A stretch of 64,000 bases of DNA from Sulfuricurvum sp. (GTDB taxonomy: Bacteria; Campylobacterota; Campylobacteria; Campylobacterales; Sulfurimonadaceae), in contig JAQTLL010000002.1 in assembly GCA_028714915.1 (NCBI GenBank), positions 248,001 through 312,000 on the forward strand, read 5' to 3'. Made by a program: the position numbers and the translations under genes. Below, one piece after another: positions 35,905 to 44,811 of this stretch. Each line of letters begins with the position of its first letter. Within the stretch, counting starts at the first letter, position 1. The notes beneath the pieces were generated by a model that had not been told where the DNA came from, did no database searches, and saw only the letters and a program-made list of their open reading frames with translations.

Positions 35905-36650
35905 TGCGTGTCGGTGTCTTCGATAGTGGGGTTGGAGGCTTAAGTGTCGTCAAATCTCTGTTGGAACACCACCTCTTCGAAGAGATCATCTATTTTGGTG
36001 ATACCGCCCGCGTCCCTTATGGGGTCAAAGATCAAAACACTATTATCCGCTACTCTCTTGAAGCAATCGAATTTTTTAAAAATTTTGAGATCGATTTGCT
36101 CATCACTGCATGCAATACCGTCAGCGCGTATGCCCTTGATGAGATGCGTCTTCAGAGTGATCACGATGTTATCGGCGTTGTGGATCCGGGCGTATTGGCA
36201 CTTAAAAATGCGATTCCCGATCCCGATGCCAACATCCTCATCTTAGGAACCAAAGCAACCGTTAAATCAGGTGCGTACACAAAAGGGCTCAATTCTCTAG
36301 GGTATCACAATCTCAGTGCCATCGCTACAGGGTTGCTCGTCCCCATCGTTGAAGAGGGATTGTATGAAGGAGAAGTCCTCCAAAGTACCTTGCACCATTA
36401 TTTTGGTAATTTAACCAAAGCTCCTGATGCTATTATTCTTGGATGTACCCACTTCCCCCTGATTGCCAATGCCATAGAATCTTATTTTGAAGGAAAAAGT
36501 ACCCTGATCCATTCCGGAGAAGCGATTGTCGAATATCTGGAAGCGCATTACGATTTTACAAAACGGTTTGAGAAAACAGAACTGAAATTTTTTGCTTCCG
36601 AAAATCCAGAAGGGTTACGACGAACTGCAAAAGAGTGGTTACAATTATAA
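35904..36650 (+). CDS. murI: Glutamate racemase
   Basis: 248 aa; makes D-glutamate for peptidoglycan. The two catalytic cysteines are in TACNTVSA (about residue 70) and LGCTHFPL (about 180); the N-terminus GVFDSGVGGLSVV is the family hallmark. Translationally coupled to rho by TAATG. Followed by 96 nt holding two REP-like palindromes. Confidence 0.96.
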   Translation: MRVGVFDSGVGGLSVVKSLLEHHLFEEIIYFGDTARVPYGVKDQNTIIRYSLEAIEFFKNFEIDLLITACNTVSAYALDEMRLQSDHDVIGVVDPGVLALKNAIPDPDANILILGTKATVKSGAYTKGLNSLGYHNLSAIATGLLVPIVEEGLYEGEVLQSTLHHYFGNLTKAPDAIILGCTHFPLIANAIESYFEGKSTLIHSGEAIVEYLEAHYDFTKRFEKTELKFFASENPEGLRRTAKEWLQL

Positions 36651-36660
36651 AATTTAAAGC

Positions 36661-36687
36661 TGGATTCCCGCCTACGCGGGAATGACG
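36661..36687. repeat. REP-like palindrome, first of a pair
   Basis: Core ATTCCCGC-N4-GCGGGAAT flanked by TGG and GACG, between murI and dnaX. It could also act as a weak terminator for rho-murI. Confidence 0.6.
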
Positions 36688-36691
36688 CTCT

Positions 36692-36722
36692 TCGTCATCC
36701 TCGGGCTTGACCCGGGGATCCA
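36692..36722. repeat. REP-like palindrome, second of a pair
   Basis: TCCTCGGG-N5-CCCGGGGA with one mismatch, flanked by TCA and TCCA; follows the first element by 4 nt. This variant is a second sequence type (CTCGGG/CCCGGG) of the same kind of element. Confidence 0.55.
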
Positions 36723-36746
36723 TCCCCTAAGTCACAAGGAGAAGAA

Positions 36747-38366
36747 ATGGCTCAAAATTCAGAGGTTTTAGCACTAAAATACCGTCCCAAACGCTTTGAA
36801 GAGCTTATTGGTCAAGAGAGTATTTCTCAAACTCTCAGCCTTGCCCTTGATTCCAAACGCCTCTCCCATGCCTACCTTTTTTCAGGGCTTCGCGGGTCAG
36901 GGAAAACCTCTACCGCACGGATTTTTGCTAAATCGCTCATGTGTGAAAACGGTCCGACTTCCTCACCGTGTGATGTCTGTTCTCACTGTGTGATGGCAAA
37001 TGAGGGTCGTCACATCGACATCATCGAAATGGATGCCGCATCCAGCCGTAAAATTGATGACATCCGTGATCTCATCGAAAACACCAAATATCGCCCTGCA
37101 AGCGGAAATTTTAAAATTTTCATCATCGATGAAGTACACATGCTCACCAAAGAGGCGCACAATGCCCTCCTTAAAACTCTCGAAGAGCCTCCTGAATACG
37201 TCAAATTCATTCTGGCAACGACAGATCCGCTCAAGCTCCCGCCCACCATTCTCAGCCGAACCCAGCATTTTCGTTTTAAGCGCATCAGCCACCCTAATAT
37301 TGTCCATCATCTCAGTCACATTCTCCATCTTGAGAACATTGAATTCCAAGCTGAATCACTCGATATTTTAGCACGCAGCGGTTCGGGGAGTCTACGCGAC
37401 ACCCTCACCCTTCTTGATCAGGCAATTATTTACTCCAAAGGATTTGTGGATGTAAAAACGGTTGCCGATATGCTAGGGCTTCTCGATCCTGAGTACATAT
37501 CGCGCCTGTTTGACGCGATTTTTGCCAAAGACCGTAATGGACTTATCACAATGCTCAAAGAGCTCGAAGCCTACGAAGCCGAAATGGTGGTCGATGAGCT
37601 GATCGCGTATCTCAAAGAGAAGCTTTACGAAGGAGACCATCGCTTTAGCCCTTTGGTTATCGAGCGATTTTTCCGAATCCTCAGTGATGCTAAAACTCTC
37701 TTTGCTATCAATGCTGATGGGGGATTTATTGTAGGACTTATCCTTTTCAAAATGATTGAAGCGCTGAAAATCAAAGAGATTGATGAGATGATCGAATCTC
37801 TCGAATCGCGCACGCCTCTTCATACCATTCCAATTACGACACCGGCAGCGACAACTCCTCAACCTGTCCAAAAAATCACGGTAACCGCTTCCGAAGTATC
37901 CCCCTTTGATCATTTATGTGCCAAAATCCGTGATCGTGATGCTGCTCTTTCGCGCTGCTTTGAGAGTAATATCACGTTTGTTTCGTTTGCTGACAATACC
38001 CTCACGTGGGAAAGTTGTGCTGAAGGAAATGACAGAGAGCTTTTAAAGCATGGCTACTCCATTATCCGACAATTTGTCCGTGAAATCTACGGGATCGACA
38101 CGGTGATAAAATCTCAAGGATGCACTAAAGAAGCAATCCCTGAAGCTCCAATTCAAGAGCCAGCGCCCCAAGCCATTATCGACCCTATCGCAGAGCCATC
38201 TTCTATGGTCGAAGATGTTGAGATTAGTGTCGGAAGCTGTGTGAGCCAATGCGATGAAATAAGTGTCAAAGAGTTTGATGGTTCCGATGTTCTTAAAGAA
38301 CCCATGATTGCCAAAGCCGCTGAACTCTTTGAGGCAACAAAAATTACGGTACAGTCGAAAGTATAA
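36747..38366 (+). CDS. dnaX: DNA polymerase III subunit gamma/tau
   Basis: 539 aa clamp-loader ATPase. Walker A GLRGSGKTS (about 46-54), zinc module CENGPTSSPCDVCSHC, DEVHMLTKEA, sensor 1 TTDPLKLPPTILSR and sensor 2 GSGSLRDTLTLLD. The C-terminal third is a divergent tau-type region with a Pro-rich linker near 360-375. I see no A/T slippery run with a stop that would suggest frameshifting to gamma. RBS AAGGAG before the ATG. Confidence 0.96.
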   Translation: MAQNSEVLALKYRPKRFEELIGQESISQTLSLALDSKRLSHAYLFSGLRGSGKTSTARIFAKSLMCENGPTSSPCDVCSHCVMANEGRHIDIIEMDAASSRKIDDIRDLIENTKYRPASGNFKIFIIDEVHMLTKEAHNALLKTLEEPPEYVKFILATTDPLKLPPTILSRTQHFRFKRISHPNIVHHLSHILHLENIEFQAESLDILARSGSGSLRDTLTLLDQAIIYSKGFVDVKTVADMLGLLDPEYISRLFDAIFAKDRNGLITMLKELEAYEAEMVVDELIAYLKEKLYEGDHRFSPLVIERFFRILSDAKTLFAINADGGFIVGLILFKMIEALKIKEIDEMIESLESRTPLHTIPITTPAATTPQPVQKITVTASEVSPFDHLCAKIRDRDAALSRCFESNITFVSFADNTLTWESCAEGNDRELLKHGYSIIRQFVREIYGIDTVIKSQGCTKEAIPEAPIQEPAPQAIIDPIAEPSSMVEDVEISVGSCVSQCDEISVKEFDGSDVLKEPMIAKAAELFEATKITVQSKV

Positions 38367-38377
38367 GGAAATAGAAA

Positions 38378-39145
38378 ATGAAAGAGATACTTATCACCAA
38401 TGATGACGGATACGAATCCCAAGGATTGTTGGCTCTGATTGAGGCATTAAAAGATTTAGGGCGTATTACGGTTGTTGCCCCTTCAACCGAAAAATCGGCA
38501 TGCGGACACTCCCTCACCCTTACTCGTCCTCTCTCATTTATCAGTGTTGGGGATGATTTTTACAAACTCGATGATGGTACACCCAGTGATTGTGTCTATT
38601 TGGCTTTGAATTCACTGTTTGAGCTCAAAAAACCGGATCTCGTGATTAGCGGGATTAATAAGGGATCAAATATGGGGGAAGATATCACCTATTCAGGGAC
38701 GGCAGCCGCAGCGATGGAGGGAGTATTACAAGGTATCCCCTCTATCGCAATTTCCCAAGTGATGGATTTTACTCAGCCTGTAGGTGATTTTGCCCTTGCC
38801 AAAAAAGCGATTCGAACCCTTGTCGAAAAAATCTTTGAGGAGGATTTTCCACTGGGTGAGCGGGAATTTTTAAACGTTAATATTCCGTATGATAGTGAAG
38901 AACTGATATTTGAAATCACCTATGCAGGGTATCGATTTTATGCCAATGATGCCCATTTGCATCGTAATCCGCGAGGACTGGAATATTATTGGCTAGGGCT
39001 GCACCCTCTCGAATACAAAGCGAGAGAAAATCGTACTGGAGTATGCGATTTTGAGGCGATTGAAGCGGGAAGAGTATCGGTGAGCCCTATTAAATTGGAT
39101 TTAACGGCGTACAAATCGATGAAAAAATTACGAGAGTGGCTATGA
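38378..39145 (+). CDS. surE: 5'/3'-nucleotidase SurE
   Basis: 255 aa metal-dependent nucleotidase. Metal ligands in TNDDGYES near the N-terminus, then APSTEKSACGHSLT, GTPSDCV, SGINKGSNMGEDITYSGTAAAAMEG. Starts 11 nt after the dnaX stop and overlaps the next gene by 4 nt (ATGA). Confidence 0.96.
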   Translation: MKEILITNDDGYESQGLLALIEALKDLGRITVVAPSTEKSACGHSLTLTRPLSFISVGDDFYKLDDGTPSDCVYLALNSLFELKKPDLVISGINKGSNMGEDITYSGTAAAAMEGVLQGIPSIAISQVMDFTQPVGDFALAKKAIRTLVEKIFEEDFPLGEREFLNVNIPYDSEELIFEITYAGYRFYANDAHLHRNPRGLEYYWLGLHPLEYKARENRTGVCDFEAIEAGRVSVSPIKLDLTAYKSMKKLREWL

Positions 39146-39783
39146 GAAACGCTCGAACCAAACTTGTTTTTGGTGAAGAGACGTATGAGAAGCTCAAAAA
39201 CGCCAAACTCCTTCTCCTTGGAGTAGGGGGAGTGGGAAGTTTTTGTCTGGATTGCCTTTATCGTTCCGGTGTGCGTGACATTACTATCATCGATTTTGAC
39301 CGATACGATGTGAGCAACCAAAACCGTCAGATGCACTCGGAGACGCATGAGGGGGAGTTAAAAGTTGAAGCGTTAAAAAGCCACTATCCCGAAGTTATTG
39401 CAATTGCAGAAAAAATCACTCCTGCATGGGTAGAAGCTTTTGATTTTGAATCCTACGATCTGATTCTCGATGCCATTGATGATATGTGGGCAAAAATTGC
39501 TCTTATCCAAAAATGCTACCCCAAACTCATCTGCTCTGTCGGCTCCGCAAAACGGCTTGACCCCACCAAAATCGAAGTGCGCTCCATCTGGAAAACCGAA
39601 GGAGACCCTTTTGCTTCCAAGCTCCGTAACGAATTGCGTAAGCGGAAGTTTAACGGTGATTTTAGCTGTATTTGCAGCAGTGAGCACCCCCGTATCAAAG
39701 AAAAAGGGAGTTTTGTCGCCGTAACAGGTGCGTTTGGGTTAGCGATGTGCTCGCTGGCATTACGTCGGATTACAAAGCTTTAG
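39142..39783 (+). CDS. TcdA-like tRNA threonylcarbamoyladenosine dehydratase / ThiF-fold E1 enzyme
   Basis: 213 aa from the ATG that overlaps the surE stop; an in-frame GTG two codons earlier is less likely. ThiF/E1 adenylation fold: LLLGVGGVGSFCLDCLYRSG, IDFDRYDVSNQNRQ, LILDAIDDMWAK and a late Cys-rich CICSSEHPR. The layout corresponds to TcdA (CsdL), which cyclises t6A37 in tRNA. It is shorter than E. coli TcdA (268 aa). Confidence 0.82.
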   Translation: MRNARTKLVFGEETYEKLKNAKLLLLGVGGVGSFCLDCLYRSGVRDITIIDFDRYDVSNQNRQMHSETHEGELKVEALKSHYPEVIAIAEKITPAWVEAFDFESYDLILDAIDDMWAKIALIQKCYPKLICSVGSAKRLDPTKIEVRSIWKTEGDPFASKLRNELRKRKFNGDFSCICSSEHPRIKEKGSFVAVTGAFGLAMCSLALRRITKL

Positions 39784-39792
39784 TCTCTTTTG

Positions 39793-39825
39793 TGTAACCT
39801 GTTTGTTACATGAGAGGTTTATACT
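39793..39825 (+). promoter_or_regulatory. Promoter of the EAL-CBS-GGDEF gene with two inverted repeats
   Basis: TGTAAC-N6-GTTACA (39793-39810) sits in the -35 area; GAGAG-N7-CTCTC (39812-39828) spans the -10 box TATACT (39820-39825). The ATG at 39832 is only 6 nt after the -10 box, so the mRNA may be leaderless or a further upstream start may be used. Confidence 0.45.
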
Positions 39826-39831
39826 CTCGCC

Positions 39832-41589
39832 ATGGAACCTTTGCACCCTTTTTATGAACGCTATCTTGATGTTTTAGATGTGGCATTTCAACCCATTGTT
39901 GATATTCATTCGGGTGAATTGTTTGGGGTAGAAGCCCTTTTACGAGGGACTGATACTCTCGGATTTGAGTCGATAGAGTCTTTTTTTGACCGTTTGTTTG
40001 AAGAAAATATCTTATACACATTTGATCTTGTCCTTCGCGAAAAAGTAATTAAGAAATTTGCTACGATCGGCTTTCACTCAGAAATCAAGCTTTTTTACAA
40101 CCTTGACAATCGTCTTTTTGGGATGTCTGATTTTTCAAAGGGGAATACATCCCGCATGTTGAAACGTCATGGCTTGGATCATAAAAGTATGGTGTTTGAA
40201 CTCTCTGAGCATAATGAAATTGTTAATATTGATCGTTTTACCCGCCTTATGAGCCACTATCGGAGTGAGGGTTTTTGTGTTGCAATTGACGACTTTGGAA
40301 TTGGTCAGTCAGGATTCAAGATGCTGTATCACGCCACCCCCAATATTATTAAAATTGACCGATTTTTTTTAAGTGACATCGACAGTGATCAGAAAAAAAA
40401 GCTTCTGGCTCGGAATATGGTTCAGTTATCTACGTTGATGGGCTGCCGTGTTATTGCGGAAGGGGTAGAAACCGAGGCAGAATTTTTAGTGTGCAAGGAA
40501 ATAGGGTGCCATTTAGTGCAGGGCTATTTTGTCCAGCGTCCGACATGTGATTGCTCGCAGTTATGTTTACAATACGCTCATGTGAATGCTATTGCGTTGT
40601 TAGAGAAGCGAATACCGGGTGATCAAAATATTATACGTAAACGGTTGGAAGTACTGGAAGCTGTATCGATTAGTGATTCCATGGAGTCCTTGGTTGAAAA
40701 ATTCAAACTGGACAGGGAGCTCTCTTTGATCCCTATTATCGATAATCAAGGTTCGCCAGTAGGGATTATTCATGAACATCGCCTTAAATCCGTTATCTAT
40801 TCCCCTTTTGGACAATCATTGATTCAGAATAGTTCCTCTAACTTTTCAGTGTTAGAAACTTATTTGGAATCGATTCCTGTCGTGGAGGTAACACTGCCTC
40901 TTGAGACGATTGTGGAGCTCTATTCCCTTTCAGATCGCGCACCTGGGGTTTTGGTGACAGAGTCTTCCAAGTATATCGGTTATTTGAGTGCACGGGTGAT
41001 GATTGAAGCGGTGCATGAACGTAATTTGATTCGAGCACGTGATCAAAACCCACTCAGTAGACTTCCTGGAAATTTTATGATCAATGAACACATTGCCCAA
41101 GCTTTTGATTCAAAGAGCAACAGCGCTTTTTGTTATTTCGATTTTGATCATTTCAAACCTTATAATGATCACTATGGATTTCGTAATGGTGACAGAGTTA
41201 TCGTTCTCTTCGCCGAATTAATGCACAAGATCTTCTTGAATGAGTATTTTATCGGTCATATTGGAGGAGATGACTTTTTTGCCGGGACTGCAATCAAAGA
41301 CGAGTCTATGTTTGATAAGTTTTGTATGTCTGTACGAAAATTGATTTATCAATTTGCTGAGGATGTTCGTGAATTTTACAGTGCGGAAGATCGTGAACGC
41401 GGGTATATTGTTGCGGAAGATCGAGAGGGAAAAAGAAGAGAATTTTCCCTTCTGAATGTAAGTGCAGTCATTGTTTACAAGGGGAAGAGCTCATCGATTC
41501 ATTCGGCAGAGCAGCTTCAAAAGATTTTTGCCATAGAGAAGAAAAATGCAAAAAAAGCCCCCGATCATCTTTGTGTGATTATCGATTAG
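39832..41589 (+). CDS. EAL-CBS-GGDEF c-di-GMP protein
   Basis: 585 aa. The EAL domain (about 15-245) retains catalytic residues: EALLRG, FYNLDNR, ELSEH, AIDDFGIGQSG, IKIDRFF, AEGVETEAE and VQGYFVQRP, so phosphodiesterase activity is likely. A CBS-pair region spans about 275-400. The GGDEF domain (about 410-580) has IGGDDF as active motif but no RxxD I-site before it, so it may be weakly active or regulatory. No membrane segment. The -10 box lies only 6 nt before the ATG, with nested inverted repeats upstream. Confidence 0.9.
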   Translation: MEPLHPFYERYLDVLDVAFQPIVDIHSGELFGVEALLRGTDTLGFESIESFFDRLFEENILYTFDLVLREKVIKKFATIGFHSEIKLFYNLDNRLFGMSDFSKGNTSRMLKRHGLDHKSMVFELSEHNEIVNIDRFTRLMSHYRSEGFCVAIDDFGIGQSGFKMLYHATPNIIKIDRFFLSDIDSDQKKKLLARNMVQLSTLMGCRVIAEGVETEAEFLVCKEIGCHLVQGYFVQRPTCDCSQLCLQYAHVNAIALLEKRIPGDQNIIRKRLEVLEAVSISDSMESLVEKFKLDRELSLIPIIDNQGSPVGIIHEHRLKSVIYSPFGQSLIQNSSSNFSVLETYLESIPVVEVTLPLETIVELYSLSDRAPGVLVTESSKYIGYLSARVMIEAVHERNLIRARDQNPLSRLPGNFMINEHIAQAFDSKSNSAFCYFDFDHFKPYNDHYGFRNGDRVIVLFAELMHKIFLNEYFIGHIGGDDFFAGTAIKDESMFDKFCMSVRKLIYQFAEDVREFYSAEDRERGYIVAEDREGKRREFSLLNVSAVIVYKGKSSSIHSAEQLQKIFAIEKKNAKKAPDHLCVIID

Positions 41590-41596
41590 CATAGTT

Positions 41597-41605
41597 TGGT
41601 ATAAT
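41597..41605 (+). promoter_or_regulatory. Extended -10 promoter of greA
   Basis: TGGTATAAT: a TG one base before a perfect TATAAT, 30 nt before the GTG start of greA. The -35 area has no consensus, as expected for extended -10 promoters. Confidence 0.65.
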
Positions 41606-41635
41606 ACACCATTATTACTGCACGCGGAGCAAAAA

Positions 41636-42133
41636 GTGGAACAAAAAGAGCCTATGACCAAATACGGATTTCAGCGATTATCCGATGAGCTAAATACCCT
41701 TAAAAATATCGATCTTCCTGAAGTAAACGTTGAAATAGACCGTGCCAAAGAGTATGGTGATTTAAAAGAAAACTCCGAATACCATGCGGCGCGTGAAAAA
41801 CAAGCCTTTATCGGAACGCGTATAGCAGAGCTGGGTGCCGTAATTTCACGTGCTCAGATTGTTGATCCCAGCGAGTTGGAGCATGCTCGTGTGAGTTTTG
41901 GCTCGACGGTGGTGTTGTGTGATCTTGACAGTGATGAAGAGGTAACCTATACGATTGTCGGTGGATGTGAGAGCAACCCCTCACGCGGACTTATATCGTT
42001 TAATTCTCCTTTGGCAAAACAGCTTCTAGGACATGAGGAGGGAGATGATATTAAGGCAAAACTCCCCGGCGGTGTCAAAAAATTCGAGGTTTTAGAGGTT
42101 AAATATCAGGAGATAGTCTTTGAATGCCATTAA
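41636..42133 (+). CDS. greA: Transcription elongation factor GreA
   Basis: 165 aa; rescues backtracked RNA polymerase. N-terminal coiled coil with the acidic tip region EYGDLKENSEYHAAREKQ and the C-terminal FKBP-like domain ending SPLAKQLLGHEEGDDIKAKLPGG. GTG start chosen because GGAG lies 6 nt upstream and relatives begin with a similar M-x-KEPM stretch. A strong extended -10 promoter is at 41597-41605. Confidence 0.96.
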   Translation: MEQKEPMTKYGFQRLSDELNTLKNIDLPEVNVEIDRAKEYGDLKENSEYHAAREKQAFIGTRIAELGAVISRAQIVDPSELEHARVSFGSTVVLCDLDSDEEVTYTIVGGCESNPSRGLISFNSPLAKQLLGHEEGDDIKAKLPGGVKKFEVLEVKYQEIVFECH

Positions 42134-43133
42134 TGTCGGAATTATTGGAGTTAGTGGATATACAGGGTTGGAGCTTGTTAAAATGCTTATCAATCACCCA
42201 ATCTTTACTCTGAAATATTGTGCAAATACCGAGGGTGAAACGACAGTGAGTGAGCTTCATCCTGCCCTTTTGGGTGTGTGTGATATGGGTGTTGAAAAAG
42301 TTGATTTGGATCGTGCTGCTTCTCTTTGTGAACTGATTTTTTTAGCACTTCCCCATAAAACTGCAATGAATACCGCCAAAGGTTTGTTGGAACGCGGAGT
42401 CAAAATCGTCGATCTTTCCGCCGATTATCGTCTAAGTGCTGAAAATTACGAAGCATCTTATTGTGAGCATGAAGACATTGAAAATCTTGAACATGCGATC
42501 TACTCCATTCCCGAACTCCACGGACGACGTGCGCAAGGTTCACGATTGGTTGCCAATCCGGGATGTCACGTAACGGCAACGCTTATGGCACTTGCCCCTT
42601 TTTTAGAACATATTGACACGACGCAGCCTATTTTTATTGACTCCAAAACAGGGGTTTCGGGTGCGGGTAAATCTCCGACGGCAGGCGTTCATTATGTGAG
42701 TGTGAATGATAATATCAACTGCTACAATATTATCAAGCACCGTCACGCTATCGAGATAGAACAACACGCAAGCCTCTTGTCCGGCAATGATATTAAAGTA
42801 ACGTTCGTCCCCTCTCTCGTTCCCATGACACGCGGGATGCTGGCATGTGTCTATGCGACTTTAAAATCGAATGTTCAACCAGATGAACAGTTGGAAAAAT
42901 TTTATGAGAATAAACCTTTTGTCCGTGTTCGCATGGCACCTCCGCACACCAAAATGACCTCAGGGACTAATTTTGCGGATGTGTACGCCACACGTCATGG
43001 AAATGCCCTTGTGAGTATGTGCGCGATTGATAACCTCATGCGCGGGGCGAGCTCTCAAGCGCTGGTTAATGCCAATATTATGATGGGACTGGATGAAACG
43101 TTTGGAATTCCTGTGATAGCGTATGTCCCTTAA
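42120..43133 (+). CDS. argC: N-acetyl-gamma-glutamyl-phosphate reductase
   Basis: 337 aa; NADPH-dependent third step of arginine synthesis. TTG start, because the nucleotide-binding strand (NVGIIGVSGYTGLE) starts three residues later and AGGAG lies 8 nt upstream; this overlaps greA by 14 nt. Catalytic Cys149 in NPGCHVTA, then HRHAIEIEQ and VPSLVPMTRGM. No other arg gene is adjacent. Confidence 0.96.
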   Translation: MNAINVGIIGVSGYTGLELVKMLINHPIFTLKYCANTEGETTVSELHPALLGVCDMGVEKVDLDRAASLCELIFLALPHKTAMNTAKGLLERGVKIVDLSADYRLSAENYEASYCEHEDIENLEHAIYSIPELHGRRAQGSRLVANPGCHVTATLMALAPFLEHIDTTQPIFIDSKTGVSGAGKSPTAGVHYVSVNDNINCYNIIKHRHAIEIEQHASLLSGNDIKVTFVPSLVPMTRGMLACVYATLKSNVQPDEQLEKFYENKPFVRVRMAPPHTKMTSGTNFADVYATRHGNALVSMCAIDNLMRGASSQALVNANIMMGLDETFGIPVIAYVP

Positions 43134-43866
43134 AGAGCTTCGAGAGGGAGCTGTTTTTGTGGCTGATTCCCATTATGCCCCATGGAGAACCCCTTTTATC
43201 GATTTTTTGCGTGCGCTAGAGAGCGGAAAAATTCAAACAACACAGCTTATTTTGATGGGGGACAATTGTGACCTTCTTTTTGGCCCCGTCAGTGAAACCG
43301 TTCTCTTAAACCACGAGCTCATTGCACTTCTTAACTCTCTTTCAAAAAAAATGGAAATACTCTATTTAGAAGGGAATCATGATTTTAGACTTTCCCCTAT
43401 TTTCCCCCATATACTCGTTATTCCACGCCATCAACAACCTTTTATAATGGCGTACGGTTCTCAAAAAATTGCTCTATTACACGGGGATATTGGGGTTGCA
43501 TTTGGGTATAAACTTTATACTGTACTTATCCGTAATCGTCCCATTTTGTATGGTCTCAATATTATTAATAACCTTTTTGGCGGAGCTATTATCAAGTGGC
43601 TTAGTGAAGATATGCAGCGTAAAAATCATTGCAAAAAAATCGAAAATTTTGAGGCGATCGCGCATCGTCATAGTGGAAAAGAGTGGCTTGATAAGTGTGA
43701 CATGGTCATCGAGGGACATTATCACCAAAATAAATCCTTTGATTTTGAAACGTATCGTTATATTAACTTGGGTGCTTTTGCTTGTAATGAAAGAGTTTAT
43801 GTTGTAAAATCGTTACAAAATCAACTTATTTTAGATGAAGCACTATTTAGCAAGGAGCCCCGATGA
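43123..43866 (+). CDS. LpxH-like metallophosphoesterase
   Basis: 247 aa. Calcineurin-type metal motifs in order: DSHY (D-x-H), GDNCD, GNHD, HGD and GHYH. The cap region with IIKWLSEDMQRKN resembles UDP-2,3-diacylglucosamine diphosphatase, the fourth step of lipid A synthesis, but I cannot separate LpxH from related phosphoesterases by eye. Overlaps argC by 11 nt and cheV by 4 nt, so it is part of a long run leading to the chemotaxis genes. Confidence 0.75.
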   Translation: MSLKELREGAVFVADSHYAPWRTPFIDFLRALESGKIQTTQLILMGDNCDLLFGPVSETVLLNHELIALLNSLSKKMEILYLEGNHDFRLSPIFPHILVIPRHQQPFIMAYGSQKIALLHGDIGVAFGYKLYTVLIRNRPILYGLNIINNLFGGAIIKWLSEDMQRKNHCKKIENFEAIAHRHSGKEWLDKCDMVIEGHYHQNKSFDFETYRYINLGAFACNERVYVVKSLQNQLILDEALFSKEPR

Positions 43867-44801
43867 AGGGACATGGAGATATTCTAAAAGTTGGAACGAA
43901 TGAGATGGAATTGGTCGATTTTCGAATTTTTAAGCGAGAAGGTGATGAGATCTATGAAGGAATTTATGGAATCAATGTTGCCAAAGTACGTGAAATTATT
44001 CGACTTCCGATGCTTACTGAGCTACCGGGAACCCCCTCCTTTATAGAAGGAATTTTTGATCTTAGAGGGGTGGTTATTCCTGTTGTTAATCTTGCTAAGT
44101 GGATGGGAATTGATGCCCCGGAAGAGATGGAATTGGGTGCTCGCGTCATTATTACGGAGTTTAACAATATTCTTATCGGTTTTGTAGTTCACGAAGCCAA
44201 GCGTATTCGCCGTATTAACTGGAAAGATATTGAGCCTGCATCATTTTTGGATAGCAGTACGGATGGATCGAAGATAACGGGAGTGACCCGTATCGAAGAT
44301 GATAATGTGCTGTTGATTTTGGATTTGGAAAGTGTAGTTCAAGAGCTAGGGCTGTATCAGCCCCAGCATACTTCTATGAATGAACATAATAATCATTTTG
44401 ACGGCTATGTTTTGCTTCTTGATGACAGCTCAACGGCGCGCCATATTATCAAAGATGCTTTAGAAAAAATGGGTTTTCATGTGATTGAGGGGAGTGACGG
44501 GCAGCAAGGATTGAAAATATTGGAAGATCTTTATACCGCACATGGTGATGATCTCTCTTCGAAGCTTCGTCTTATCGCATCGGATATTGAAATGCCCCGT
44601 ATGGATGGATTTCATTTTGCTGCAAAGGTAAAAGAGGATCCACGGTTTAAGATGATTCCTATCGTATTTAACTCTTCGATAAGTGATCACTTTAGTGAGA
44701 TGAGAGGTAAAGAAGCAGGGGCAGAGGCTTATTTGGTGAAGTTTGACGCAAATGTATTTTATGACGAAATCGCACGTGTAGTGCAAGCACATATTCAGTA
44801 G
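43863..44801 (+). CDS. cheV: Chemotaxis coupling protein CheV
   Basis: 312 aa: CheW-like domain (about 10-160) with VREIIRLPMLTELPGTPSFIEGIFDLRG, and a receiver domain (about 178-310) with LLLDDSSTARH, phospho-acceptor in ASDIEMPRMDG and a lysine in LVKFDANV. It couples receptors to CheA and may buffer phosphate. First gene of cheV-cheA-cheW, the usual order in this phylum. ATGA overlap with the upstream gene. Confidence 0.95.
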   Translation: MKGHGDILKVGTNEMELVDFRIFKREGDEIYEGIYGINVAKVREIIRLPMLTELPGTPSFIEGIFDLRGVVIPVVNLAKWMGIDAPEEMELGARVIITEFNNILIGFVVHEAKRIRRINWKDIEPASFLDSSTDGSKITGVTRIEDDNVLLILDLESVVQELGLYQPQHTSMNEHNNHFDGYVLLLDDSSTARHIIKDALEKMGFHVIEGSDGQQGLKILEDLYTAHGDDLSSKLRLIASDIEMPRMDGFHFAAKVKEDPRFKMIPIVFNSSISDHFSEMRGKEAGAEAYLVKFDANVFYDEIARVVQAHIQ

Positions 44802-44811
44802 GGGGTAGAAG

